Below are positions 1-8,185 of a stretch of DNA of 64,000 nucleotides, piece by piece (position 1 is the stretch's first letter; each line of letters opens with the position of its first letter). Source of the stretch: Ktedonobacter racemifer DSM 44963 (GTDB lineage Bacteria > Chloroflexota > Ktedonobacteria > Ktedonobacterales > Ktedonobacteraceae); the NCBI RefSeq assembly GCF_000178855.1, contig NZ_ADVG01000004.1, positions 186,001-250,000 of the forward strand, in the 5' to 3' direction. The notes beneath the pieces are model-generated. The model worked only from the letters and a program-made list of their open reading frames with translations, ran no database searches and had not been told where the DNA came from. The position numbers were made by a program, and so were the translations under genes.

Positions 1-597
1 CGAACCAAGGTAGACCATTTCATCTACCACGGCTGGAGAAGCGCGCAAGGTATCCTGGGTGGCATAACTCCAGATGATGACCCGGCGGATAGCGTCAAGG
101 GCATAGAGCGTGTGTTTCACCGCGATGTAGAGAACGCCGTTGCTCACTGTTAAGGGCACGTGCACGCGTTCTTGCAAGTTATAGGACCAAAGCACGTCGC
201 CTAGCGCGGCATCTAAAGCATACAGAGTGCGATCCGCGACAAGGTAGGCGGCCCCTTCGGCAATGGTTGGTGCGAATGGTAGCGGCCCTGTGGCCTGGTA
301 ACGCCAGAGTACGCCGCCTGTTCTGGCTTCAAGCGCACAGACCGTGTAGTCAGAGGATGCGATATAGAGCACATCCTCAACCAGGGGAGGTGCGGCTAGG
401 ATGTCGCCCTGCGCTCTGTAGCTCCAAAGCGGCGTGTGTGTATGCTTATCCAACGCGTAAAGTGTGCGGTCGCGCGTGGCAATGTAGAGAACGTCATCAT
501 TCAGCAGCGGCGGCCATAGAGGTGTATCGCCAATCTGAAGCGTTCCGATCGGCCTCAGGTAGGGGACATTGTCCTTGTAGATTATGGAACGTTCCAT
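1..597 (-). CDS. PQQ-like beta-propeller repeat protein (3' end outside window)
   Basis: Read on the minus strand from ATG at 597, an open frame of 199 codons runs off the window edge. It shows repeated propeller blades of the type LYALD...G..LWSY, with A.P.V.dgvlYi.s spacing of roughly 40 residues (for example DRTLYALDKHT and ALEARTGGVLWRY). This is the PQQ-binding-like/YncE-like repeat fold. Such repeats bind quinone in dehydrogenases, but many family members are scaffolds with no cofactor. No signal peptide is visible at the N-terminus, which starts MERSIIYKDN, so a cytoplasmic protein is likely. An AAGGAGAT Shine-Dalgarno lies just before the start. The gene follows the receiver/thioredoxin-reductase fusion by 72 nt in the same direction, so the two are probably cotranscribed. 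A truncated paralogue with the same N-terminus sits at 38433-38585, again behind a reductase homologue. The exact function is unknown. Confidence 0.8.
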   Translation of the reverse strand, partial: MERSIIYKDNVPYLRPIGTLQIGDTPLWPPLLNDDVLYIATRDRTLYALDKHTHTPLWSYRAQGDILAAPPLVEDVLYIASSDYTVCALEARTGGVLWRYQATGPLPFAPTIAEGAAYLVADRTLYALDAALGDVLWSYNLQERVHVPLTVSNGVLYIAVKHTLYALDAIRRVIIWSYATQDTLRASPAVVDEMVYLGS

Positions 598-669
598 GAT
601 CCATCTCCTTAGCCGCACCCAGAGCGGCGTTTTGCGCACGTTAGGAGCAAAGCAATCATTTTACAGGCG

Positions 670-2343
670 TTAAGTTCTCAGGGCAGAATTATCCAGGTAA
701 CGATGTATGAACATCACAGCCATGGATCCCTCTCCAACGCTGGAGGCAACACGCTTGACAGAACCGTGACGCACATCGCCCACGGCGAAGATTCCAGAGA
801 TACTGGTCTCCAGGTGAAAGGGTTCGCGATTGAGTAGCCAACCCTTTGGAACCTGCCCTTCATGGACCAGGTCAGAGCCAGTTGGGATAAAGCCTTTCTC
901 GTCCACCTGCACGACACCCCTTAGCCAGTTCGTGTGAGGTTCAGCCCCGATATAGATGAACAGGGCGGTCGCGGGCAGGGTTTGCTCTTCCTGAGTGATA
1001 TCATTGACAATCGTGATGCTTTCAAGGTGCTGCTTGCCCTGGACAGCGATAACACGTATACTGGTCTTGACCTCGATATTATTTGTGCTATCAATCTGAT
1101 CAATGAGATATCTGGACATATCCTTTGCGAGTGAGTCGGCGCGTACCAGCATTATCACGTGTCGGGCGTATTTCGCAAAGTAAATGGCAGCCTGTCCAGC
1201 AGAGTTCGCGCCACCAACGATATACACGTCTTCATCGATGCAGGCCATGGCCTCAGTGATTGAGCCTCCATAATAGACCCCTTTCCCCGTCAATCGCCCA
1301 ATTCCCTGCACATCCAGTCTACGATAGGAGACCCCACAGGCAAGTACGAGGACATGGCAGCGTAGCTCTGTGCCATCACTTAATTCAACACAGCGATACT
1401 GTCCATCCAAGCGCACTTTCGTAGCTTTTTGCGGTGTGACAATCTCCGCTCCAAAGCGTTTGGCCTGAATAACGGCGCGACACGCGAGATCACTTCCTGA
1501 TAACCCCGTCGGAAAACCGAGGTAGTTCTCGATCCGTGAACTGGTTCCTGCCTGTCCCCCCGGAGCCTCTTGCTCTATGAGCAGGGTATGCAGCCCCTCC
1601 GAGGCACCATAGACACCCGCGGCAAGCCCGGCAGGCCCGGAGCCAATGATGATCAAATCATAGAAAGGTTGCTCCGCGTGAGTCTTGAGATGGATTTTTT
1701 CCGCAAGCTGAACTAAGCTGGGTTTGATCAAGTAAGAGCCATCGGGACAGACCACAACCGGCAAATTTCTCTGGCTTAGACCCAACTGAGCCAGCACCTG
1801 ATTCGCCTCCGAACTATTTTCTATATAGAGCCATTGGTAGGGAATTCCATTGCGCGCCAGGAAGTCGCCAATCTCATGCATCTGAGGGGACCAGCGGTGC
1901 CCCACAAGGCGTAGCTGTGTCAATGATGTTTCGTAGAAAGCCAGCCAGTCTTCCAGTAGATCATCGAGCGCGGGATAGAGGTGGATTTCCGGCGGCTCCC
2001 AGGGCTTCATAATGTAGTAGTCGATGAGTGAGGTGTTGATGGCCTGGATGGTGGCGCGGTTGTCCTCGTAGGTTGCGAGTAAGATACGCTTGGCTTTTGG
2101 ATAGAGAGCTCGTGCGACTTGCAGAAAATCTGAGCCCTGCATCTCTGGCATTTGCGCGTCAGCCAAGAGAGCCGCTACCGGTTCGTTGTGCACGTTCATC
2201 TGTTGTAGTTGGTTAATGGCCTGCTGACACGAGATCACTTCGAGGATGCGAAAGCGGTCACTGTATTTCCGTTGTAGATCATGTTTAAGCTGATGTAAGA
2301 CCACAGGCGAATCATCCACCACAACTATAGCGGGCTTCGGCAT
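670..2343 (-). CDS. Receiver / glutaredoxin-like / thioredoxin-reductase-like fusion
   Basis: A 557-aa three-part protein. Residues 1-125 form a CheY-like receiver with the acidic pair DD at 10-11, phospho-acceptor D62 (ADAQMPEMQG) and K113 (IMKPW). Residues about 143-220 look like a glutaredoxin/thioredoxin-type domain, but the usual CxxC place reads HRWSPQ. Residues 227-550 are a class-II flavin reductase: FAD motif GSGPAG at 234-239, a second nucleotide motif VGGANSAGQ at 376-384, and C-terminal VGDVRHG. The redox CxxC normally preceding the second Rossmann motif is replaced by YYGGSI, so disulfide exchange in the classical way is not expected. The start is taken at ATG 2343, with GGAAG upstream, rather than the TTG at 2361. 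Known relatives are annotated as fused response regulator/thioredoxin-disulfide reductase. The likely role is a phosphorylation-controlled flavin oxidoreductase (inference). Confidence 0.85.
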   Translation of the reverse strand: MPKPAIVVVDDSPVVLHQLKHDLQRKYSDRFRILEVISCQQAINQLQQMNVHNEPVAALLADAQMPEMQGSDFLQVARALYPKAKRILLATYEDNRATIQAINTSLIDYYIMKPWEPPEIHLYPALDDLLEDWLAFYETSLTQLRLVGHRWSPQMHEIGDFLARNGIPYQWLYIENSSEANQVLAQLGLSQRNLPVVVCPDGSYLIKPSLVQLAEKIHLKTHAEQPFYDLIIIGSGPAGLAAGVYGASEGLHTLLIEQEAPGGQAGTSSRIENYLGFPTGLSGSDLACRAVIQAKRFGAEIVTPQKATKVRLDGQYRCVELSDGTELRCHVLVLACGVSYRRLDVQGIGRLTGKGVYYGGSITEAMACIDEDVYIVGGANSAGQAAIYFAKYARHVIMLVRADSLAKDMSRYLIDQIDSTNNIEVKTSIRVIAVQGKQHLESITIVNDITQEEQTLPATALFIYIGAEPHTNWLRGVVQVDEKGFIPTGSDLVHEGQVPKGWLLNREPFHLETSISGIFAVGDVRHGSVKRVASSVGEGSMAVMFIHRYLDNSALRT

Positions 2344-2472
2344 ATCCGACTTCCAATTCAACTATTGTTGTTAATGCTCTACAAATAGCTTCTCTCTCAA
2401 TCTACTATACGCTTGGTAGCAAAAAAAGAGCCAGGCTCTATGCCTGGCTTTTACTATCTTTCTCGATTTTTT

Positions 2473-3449
2473 GGATGTGTCAGAACTGAGAATAAGACCC
2501 CAAGCAGCGTTCCTCCAAGATGTGATAGACTGATCATCTCACACAGAGTTTCAGGAGGCGTGCCCTATGGATTGCCCGTACTGCTTGTCAGTGACCACCA
2601 AGGAACAGAACAAGAAAACCACGCTGGGCTATCGGACGTTCCGTTGCCGAGGGTGCCATCGTATCTTCAATGAGCGTACTGGTACCCCCTTCAACTTTTT
2701 GGAATATCCCACTGATCTTATCCTGCTCGTTGTGCTGTGGCGGCTGCGCTACAAGCTGAGCTTGCGGGATTTGGCTGAGATATTTCTTGAACGAGGTTTT
2801 GTGTTCACCCATGAAGCCGTTCGAGATTGGGAAGCGCGGTTCGCTCCGCTGATTGCAAAGCAACTGCGAGCCAAACGACGCGGACAAGCAGGACGATCCT
2901 GGTATGTGGATGAAACGTATGTCAAAGTACATGGGACGTGGTGTTATCTGTATCGCGCCATCGATCGGGATGGCAACTTGGTTGACTCAATGCTGAGCGA
3001 GAAGCGAGACATGGAGGCGGCTAAACGCTTTTTCCAGCAAGCCGTCGAGGTCATTGGTGACGTTCCACAACGCGTAACAACCGATGGCCATAATTCCTAT
3101 CCGCGTGCCATTCGTGAAACGCTTGGCACGAGCGTCATTCACCGCTGTAATCCGTATCTCAACAATCGATTGGAGCAAGACCACCGTGGTATCAAACAGC
3201 GGTACTACCCGATGCGTGGTTTTGGAAGCTTCGCGTCGGCATCACGCTTCTGCTGGGCGTTTGACGAGGTACGTCAGTTCTTCCGGTATCGTGCCACCAT
3301 GAACCAACACGTTGCTCTTGCTGACCAGCGTCGTCTCTTCTGCCAACGATTGGATGCCTTGAAAGCCATGGATCTGGTAGCCTAAAAGCATCGGTTGAAT
3401 GGATTCAACATGCCATATCGTCTACTTGATTCTCAGTTCTGACACATCC
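2473..3449 (+). mobile_element. IS6-family insertion sequence, complete (977 bp), copy A
   Basis: Perfect 21-bp terminal inverted repeats, beginning GGATGTGTCAGAACTGAG at 2473 and ending at 3449, enclose one transposase gene. The 8 bp flanks (gatttttt / ctcaagcg) do not match, so there is no visible target duplication, as often seen after IS6-type cointegration or deletion. An identical-length copy lies inverted at 40704-41680. Decayed relatives are at 12901 and 59855. Confidence 0.93.
2567..3385 (+). CDS. IS6-family transposase (272 aa)
   Basis: DDE transposase that moves the surrounding element by replicative transposition. The N-terminus has a zinc ribbon (CPYC at 3-6 and CRGC near 27-30) followed by NERTGTPFN. 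The catalytic triad lies in WYVDETYVKV, RVTTDGHNSYPRA and NNRLEQDHRG, the classic IS6 signature. The C-terminus is complete and length is normal for zinc-ribbon IS6 transposases. The start ATG lies behind AGGAGGCGTGCCCT. The protein encoded at 40768-41586 differs by one residue (S/R in the ETLGT-VIH stretch). The element looks recently mobile. Confidence 0.95.
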   Translation: MDCPYCLSVTTKEQNKKTTLGYRTFRCRGCHRIFNERTGTPFNFLEYPTDLILLVVLWRLRYKLSLRDLAEIFLERGFVFTHEAVRDWEARFAPLIAKQLRAKRRGQAGRSWYVDETYVKVHGTWCYLYRAIDRDGNLVDSMLSEKRDMEAAKRFFQQAVEVIGDVPQRVTTDGHNSYPRAIRETLGTSVIHRCNPYLNNRLEQDHRGIKQRYYPMRGFGSFASASRFCWAFDEVRQFFRYRATMNQHVALADQRRLFCQRLDALKAMDLVA

Positions 3450-3492
3450 CTCAAGCGTGACCACAAGCAACCGTCACACGTTCCAAATTTCA

Positions 3493-3591
3493 TACAACGG
3501 ATAGCTTTATTTCCGTGTATCCGTTGTATAAAAAGAAGAGAAGAGTGAGCACAAAATACGTAACGGAACGTGTTATTTTTCGTGTTCCGTT
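3493..3591 (+). promoter_or_regulatory. Tandem operator-like palindromes upstream of fic
   Basis: Two inverted repeats have the same geometry. IR1 (3493-3528) has arms TACAACGGATA / TATCCGTTGTA. IR2 (3562-3591) has arms AACGGAAC / GTTCCGTT. Both contain AACGGA and TCCGTT separated by exactly 18 nt, and both spacers contain TTATTT at the same place. They lie 29-127 nt before the Fic start. The layout fits two sites for a dimeric regulator (inference). No regulator gene adjoins. Confidence 0.5.
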
Positions 3592-3619
3592 GCATAGTAA
3601 TGGAGATGAGAAGACAAGC

Positions 3620-4612
3620 ATGAGCAGGCAGCAAAAGCCAGCAATGGACGCAAGGCTAGCCACCCGTGTCCAACAGAAGAAGGCGGCGTTAGACAGATAC
3701 CGGCCCCTCCCAGCCGGAACCGTGACGCGCTTGAATGAGGACCTCAAAGTCATGCTGACCCATCATAGCACGGCGATTGAGGGGAACACGCTCACCCTCA
3801 ACGAGACGGCCATGGTGATTGAGTACGGGATGACCGTTGGGGGGCACTCACTCAGGGAGTATAAGGAGACGGAGAACCACGCCCGCGCCTATGACTATGT
3901 TGTGTCTCTGGTAGCTGGCAAACGAGAGCCGATCACGCAGGAAACCATCTTGACCTTGCATCAGTTGGTGATGAGTGGCATTCTCGACGAAGCCCAGACC
4001 GGAGTGTGGCGTACTGTGCCAGTGTACATTCGAGGAAGCAACATGACGCCGCCCCTAGCCCGCGATATTCCCCGGCTTATGCGTGAGTGGGAGAAGTGGA
4101 TAAACGGTAGGCAGGGCCAGCTGTACGATCCCGTCACCCGCGCCGCCATCGCCCATCACGGCTTTGAAGCCGTTCACCCATTCCCCGATGGCAACGGCAG
4201 GGTAGGGCGCCTGCTGCTCAATCTCATGCTGATGCAAGAGGGCTACCCACCCGCGCTGGTGCTCAAAGATTGGCGTGTGCGCTACATTCACGCACTTGAT
4301 ACTGGCAACACTGGTAACTATGGCCCCCTGGCGAATTTGATAGGTCAGGCCGTTGAGGCTAGTCTTGACCTCTACTTGGAGGCGTGCGCGACCGTACCGG
4401 CAACAGAGGAGGAGGATTATTTGCCTCTCCCACAGCTAGCGCGAGAGTTCGGGTACGCCCCGGAGGCCTTGAGTTGGGCAGCGCGCTACGGGAGATTAGA
4501 GGCACGTAAGCGGGACCGCCACTGGTACGCAACCCGTGCTGCTGTGGCAAAGTATCAGCGCCGCGCCGAGGAATACCTCCGCCAGCATAGGCGCTCCCAG
4601 GAGGGTAACTAA
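3620..4612 (+). CDS. Fic-domain AMPylase (330 aa) with autoinhibitory motif and C-terminal HTH-like part
   Basis: Fic enzymes transfer AMP (or another nucleotide moiety) to hydroxyl side chains of target proteins. The complete catalytic motif HPFPDGNGRVGR lies at residues 186-197. Upstream, STAIEGN at 50-56 fits the (S/T)xxxE(G/N) inhibitory helix of self-inhibited class II Fic proteins, which lie N-terminal to the active site. The last 65 residues (LPQLAREFGYAPEALSWAAR...) look like a helix-turn-helix/excisionase-type DNA-binding part. The start is set at ATG 3620. The longer frame back to a GTG at 3515 would run through the palindromes and is rejected. It stands alone between two IS6 elements with no obvious antitoxin partner, consistent with in-cis inhibition. 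Possible autoregulation via the upstream palindromes is inference. Confidence 0.88.
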   Translation: MSRQQKPAMDARLATRVQQKKAALDRYRPLPAGTVTRLNEDLKVMLTHHSTAIEGNTLTLNETAMVIEYGMTVGGHSLREYKETENHARAYDYVVSLVAGKREPITQETILTLHQLVMSGILDEAQTGVWRTVPVYIRGSNMTPPLARDIPRLMREWEKWINGRQGQLYDPVTRAAIAHHGFEAVHPFPDGNGRVGRLLLNLMLMQEGYPPALVLKDWRVRYIHALDTGNTGNYGPLANLIGQAVEASLDLYLEACATVPATEEEDYLPLPQLAREFGYAPEALSWAARYGRLEARKRDRHWYATRAAVAKYQRRAEEYLRQHRRSQEGN

Positions 4613-4681
4613 CAATTGCCTTTTTGCCGAACTATTGTATACTCAAAGCAATATTTGATGCGTGAAATGCGCATCCTTGAT

Positions 4682-5542
4682 GGTATTGTCAACTTATTGG
4701 TAAAAGCGGAAGATACTGATGAGTTATAAGAAGAAAAGACATGGAGGGACAACGAGAAGTGGAGAGGTCAGTGTGGTTATGCAACCTGCGTGGCTCCAGT
4801 TACCTCATTCCATTGCTGGAAGCGGCCCTGCAAAATGGTACGGTATTCCCCGGCATGCAAACGGTGTCGTCGCGGTTGGAAATGCCCAGCAATGGGGTCG
4901 AAGGCGGAGAGGAAGCGTTGGGCCTGTTTGGCTGCTTTGAACCGCCGCATCTTCTTTTCACGCAGTCGGGTGGGTTGGTGGGAATTTTCTGCCCGGTTGT
5001 TCAATCCTTTGTGCTGCCGATGCTCGACGCCAGGCAGGATCTCGCGTTTCGCTGCTCCATAACGCTTCAGTTTATCGGTGATGATCACGCGTGGAACGTA
5101 TTGGAGCCCTTTGAGCAGTTTGCGAAAAAATCGTTTGGCGGCGTTCTTGTTACGGCGGCTCTGCACAAGGATATCAAGCACAATGCCATCTTGATCCACC
5201 GCTCGCCACAGATACTGTCTCTCGCCACGGATCGTGAGGAATACCTCGTCTAGATGCCACTTGTCGCCACAACGAGGGCGACGATGGCGCAATTCATTCG
5301 CATAGGTCTGGCCGAATTTCAAACACCACTGTCGCACCGTTTCATACGTCACGACAACGCCTCGTTGTGCTAGAAGCTCTTCCACATCGCGAAAACTGAG
5401 CGAGAAACGGAAATACAACCAAACCGCGTGGCTGATAATTTCCGGCGGAAAGCGGAACCCTTTGTAATTGAGGGGAGTGGTGTTTGTTTTCATGAAGCTA
5501 TTTTAGCATATTGTTCAGCTCTGTTACTAAGTTGACAATACC
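4682..5542 (-). mobile_element. IS6-family insertion sequence, complete (861 bp), second type
   Basis: Terminal repeats GGTATTGTCAACTTA at 4682-4696 and its complement at 5528-5542 enclose one intact transposase gene on the minus strand. No 8-bp target duplication is visible (tccttgat / ttttgagc). The same 15-bp end recurs at 17018, 17859, 17887, 18065, 20178 and 20326, marking decayed copies and a MITE. Confidence 0.92.
4777..5493 (-). CDS. IS6-family transposase (238 aa)
   Basis: Compact IS6-type DDE transposase without the zinc ribbon. The N-terminal helix-turn-helix region contains FRFSLSFRDVEELLAQRG and YETVRQWCLKFG. Catalytic residues are in KWHLDEVFLTIRG, VIITDKLKRYGAA and NNRAENSHQPTR. 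The end QGRFQQWNEV is complete. It starts at ATG 5493 and ends 95 nt before the left terminal repeat. No stop or frameshift is seen, so this is the intact reference for the decayed copies near 17-18 kb. The residue pattern matches IS6/IS240-like transposases. Confidence 0.93.
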   Translation of the reverse strand: MKTNTTPLNYKGFRFPPEIISHAVWLYFRFSLSFRDVEELLAQRGVVVTYETVRQWCLKFGQTYANELRHRRPRCGDKWHLDEVFLTIRGERQYLWRAVDQDGIVLDILVQSRRNKNAAKRFFRKLLKGLQYVPRVIITDKLKRYGAAKREILPGVEHRQHKGLNNRAENSHQPTRLREKKMRRFKAAKQAQRFLSAFDPIAGHFQPRRHRLHAGEYRTILQGRFQQWNEVTGATQVA

Positions 5543-5659
5543 TTTTGAGCCCGCTCCTTATGACAAATGTAGGCTTCTCTTCTCCCCAATTGCTACCCAC
5601 CTTATTATTGATGAGTTTGTGGCATTCTTCTGGGGTACACAAGAAATATCACCCTTCAC

Positions 5660-5977
5660 TTGCTTACTCCAAAACAGCACCGCACACTCCAGTGCAAAGT
5701 CACATCTACTCCAGTGCAAAAACAAAATCTACACTTGCAGGCTGCTCAGCTCATCTTAGGCGACACATCCTTACTTCCTCTTAAAGAGTGGGAGGGTCTC
5801 AATGGCAAGCTGGGCGTGTATCACTCGCAAGCCCACGGCCACTACTCTCTCTTCATTCTCATCCCTTCCGAGGAGAAACACTCTACGCAGTCCTATCCCC
5901 CTACGGATCTCGACCAGGCCCTCCATGCTGCCGAATTTATTGCCGCCTTCGCCGGCGCGCAGGAGATCCTCCCCTAA
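5660..5977 (+). CDS. Uncertain small hypothetical ORF
   Basis: A 105-codon frame from a TTG start in an otherwise gene-free 980-bp stretch (5543-6526). The C-terminal two thirds (LILGDTSLLPLKEWEGLNGK..., LDQALHAAEFIAAFAGAQEILP) look protein-like, while the first 30 residues do not and no Shine-Dalgarno is clear. It could be the 3' part of a gene truncated by the IS at 5542. Not recognised. Confidence 0.25.
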   Translation: MLTPKQHRTLQCKVTSTPVQKQNLHLQAAQLILGDTSLLPLKEWEGLNGKLGVYHSQAHGHYSLFILIPSEEKHSTQSYPPTDLDQALHAAEFIAAFAGAQEILP

Positions 5978-6357
5978 CCCAACCACACCTGCCTTGCGCT
6001 CCCTCCACACCTGGAGCACCATTCCGTTGCCCAGCGCTCTAGAAGAGGGGATACGCTCTCACCCACCACATAGAGCACTGGCCACGAGGAGTGGCCCAGG
6101 CTCATTCCGCTCCGCTCAATCGTCCTGACTCCACCTCAGGAAATCATGAAGAGCTCGGCCGAACCAGGCGCGCCCTTGCTCACTCTGCCTCATCAAAACA
6201 CACTCCCTCCTCATTCTCATTTCATCACAGCTCAACTTCCTGCTCACCGTTCTCATTCTAGATGCGCAGATGATCGACTGGCGTGAAACCCTGTAGAACT
6301 AGTCAATCGTCGAAGGAGTCCTGCGAATCGCTTGGGCTTTGCTGCCAGCTTGCGCTC

Positions 6358-6416
6358 CTCAAGAAACGCTTGCAAACCAAAGCGGACAGGTACTTGGTTT
6401 GCAAGCGTTTCTTGAG
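6358..6416. repeat. Long perfect hairpin (23-bp arms, 13-nt loop)
   Basis: CTCAAGAAACGCTTGCAAAC... at 6358-6380 is exactly complemented at 6394-6416. No T-tract follows on either strand. It lies 111 nt downstream of the recQ stop and may act as a terminator. It resembles in architecture the hairpins at 15687, 36201, 50505 and 61948. Confidence 0.6.
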
Positions 6417-6526
6417 AAACCATCTGGTCGCGAGAGGGTTATATCAAAACCGTTTAGATAGTGTATAATGCGGGCTTGGCAATTTGAGCTTGTTGATTTT
6501 CCCTCTTTCGGCCCTTGCTCCAAATA

Positions 6527-8185
6527 CTACTTGACTGCCGTAAGTAGCCTGTTATTGATCACGATCTCGATTGAGAGCGTTTTATATCCCACATCGTCAA
6601 ACAGCACAACAATCTTATCCTCGTCATAGCGCATCACCAGGCCCTGTCCCCAACTGGTATGGGTGACACGACTATTGGCGGGGAAAGGCATCGAGCTGCT
6701 ATCCGCGGCAATTAATCCACTCTCGCAGGTATCGCAGAAACCACAGGGCTTGTCCATCTCCTCGCCAAAATAGTTCAATAAATACTTGCGCCGGCAGCCA
6801 ATAACTTCAGCATAACCCTGGACCATCGCTAGACGTGAGCGCACAACCTGACGCCGGTTCTCGTGGAAGCGTACGGCCTCGTTGGCAATTTTGCTTAAAT
6901 TGGATGGCTTCTTATACGGTTTGACCTTGCCATCAGGCAAAATTGTGACGACTCCTAATTCTTCCAGATAGCCCAACACTTGTGTCAGTCGGGTTTGTGA
7001 AATATCCAACTCTTCTTTGAGCTCCTTGGGATCACTGACTCCACTATGCTCATGTACCACGCGGGCAACCATCTCTACCTCGTCGACCGCCACCTTCCCG
7101 CTACTGGTGAGAAAACTGCGTAGGCCAAGATCTTTGGAATTATAGAACAGAATGGCTTCCGCCTCCTCACCATCGCGGCCCGCACGCCCAATCTCCTGGT
7201 AATAAGCATCGACCGAATCGCTGATCTCGTAGTGATACACGAAACGGACATTGCCCTTGTTTACTCCCATACCAAAAGCAGTGGTGGCGACAATTACCTC
7301 AATCTCATCTTTCATAAAGGCGGTTTGGACTTGTGCGCGTTCCTTTGGTTTCATGCCTGCATGGTAGGCTACTGTCTCTATGTTCTGTGTACGCAGGTGT
7401 TCCGCTAACTCTTTCGCATGTTTACGTGTACCTACATAGACAATGCCTGGTTTCTCTGCTTCTCTAATCCGTTCAGTCAGCGCCCGCTTTTTCTCTGCCT
7501 CGTCGTAGAATTTCTCAACCCCCAGCCAGATGTTTGGCCGGTCAAAGCCCTGCACGACCACCCTCGGATTATGCATACCCAGGCGTTCAACGATCTCATT
7601 GCGTACAGGCAGGGACGCCGTTGCCGTTAGGGCCAGCACTCTAGGGTGTCCCAGTGCTTCGACAATCGCCCCTAATCGGGCGTAGCCAGGGCGGAAATCG
7701 TGGCCCCATTCGCTAATACAGTGCGCCTCATCTACTACAAATAGCGCTGGCCTGGCCTCACGCACGCGCTGTAACGTTTCCTCATTGCTAAACTGTTCAG
7801 GTGTCAAAAAGAGGAAGTCAAGCTTTCCACCTTTCAAATCGGCAAATGCCTTCTTCCATTCTGCTGCAGAGAGCGCTGAATTGAGCAAAACTACCTTACC
7901 CATGCTTTGTTCTTCAATCGCCTCAACTTGGTCCTTCTGGAGCGCGATCAAGGGCGAGATAATCACTGTAGGGCCTGTTGTGATCAAAAGGGAAGCCGCC
8001 TGATAGATAAAGGACTTCCCTGAGCCGGTTGGCATCACCGCCAGCGTGTCGTGACCATCCAGGAGGGCCTGAATAGCCGTTTCTTGGCCTGGGCGTAGCG
8101 CATCATAGTGCATCTTTTTACGCGTAATACGCCTCAGGCGCCACTTATTGATCCATCTTTTAAACATGCATCCTACTTTGTTCAT
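6527..8185 (-). CDS. recQ: RecQ-family ATP-dependent DNA helicase
   Basis: A superfamily 2 3'-5' DNA helicase used in recombination and repair. Motif I reads MPTGSGKS, motif II VVDEAHCISEWGHDFRPGY (DEAH box plus the RecQ aromatic-rich loop), motif V/VI includes TTAFGMGVNKGNVRFVYHY and QEIGRAGRDG. The RecQ zinc site follows (CRRKYLLNYFGEE..PCGFCDTC). There is no HRDC domain. Instead the last 50 residues (RVTHTSWGQGLVMRYDEDKIVVLFDDVGYKTL, shown in parts) look like the small beta-barrel tail also seen in some actinobacterial RecQ proteins. The 552-residue length fits that short class. ATG at 8185 and 8167 (MFKRW) are both possible. The latter has TAGGA close by. It is transcribed alone. Confidence 0.93.
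   Translation of the reverse strand: MNKVGCMFKRWINKWRLRRITRKKMHYDALRPGQETAIQALLDGHDTLAVMPTGSGKSFIYQAASLLITTGPTVIISPLIALQKDQVEAIEEQSMGKVVLLNSALSAAEWKKAFADLKGGKLDFLFLTPEQFSNEETLQRVREARPALFVVDEAHCISEWGHDFRPGYARLGAIVEALGHPRVLALTATASLPVRNEIVERLGMHNPRVVVQGFDRPNIWLGVEKFYDEAEKKRALTERIREAEKPGIVYVGTRKHAKELAEHLRTQNIETVAYHAGMKPKERAQVQTAFMKDEIEVIVATTAFGMGVNKGNVRFVYHYEISDSVDAYYQEIGRAGRDGEEAEAILFYNSKDLGLRSFLTSSGKVAVDEVEMVARVVHEHSGVSDPKELKEELDISQTRLTQVLGYLEELGVVTILPDGKVKPYKKPSNLSKIANEAVRFHENRRQVVRSRLAMVQGYAEVIGCRRKYLLNYFGEEMDKPCGFCDTCESGLIAADSSSMPFPANSRVTHTSWGQGLVMRYDEDKIVVLFDDVGYKTLSIEIVINNRLLTAVK

Noticed and set aside
2465..3457. Target-site duplications for the IS6 copies A and B, also after virtual inversion of the 37 kb between them
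   Set aside because: The four 8-bp flanks do not match in any combination tested by eye.
3515..3619. Longer Fic start at GTG 3515
   Set aside because: It would place coding sequence over the two palindromes. The extra residues (MYPLYKKKRR...) have no counterpart in Fic proteins known to me.
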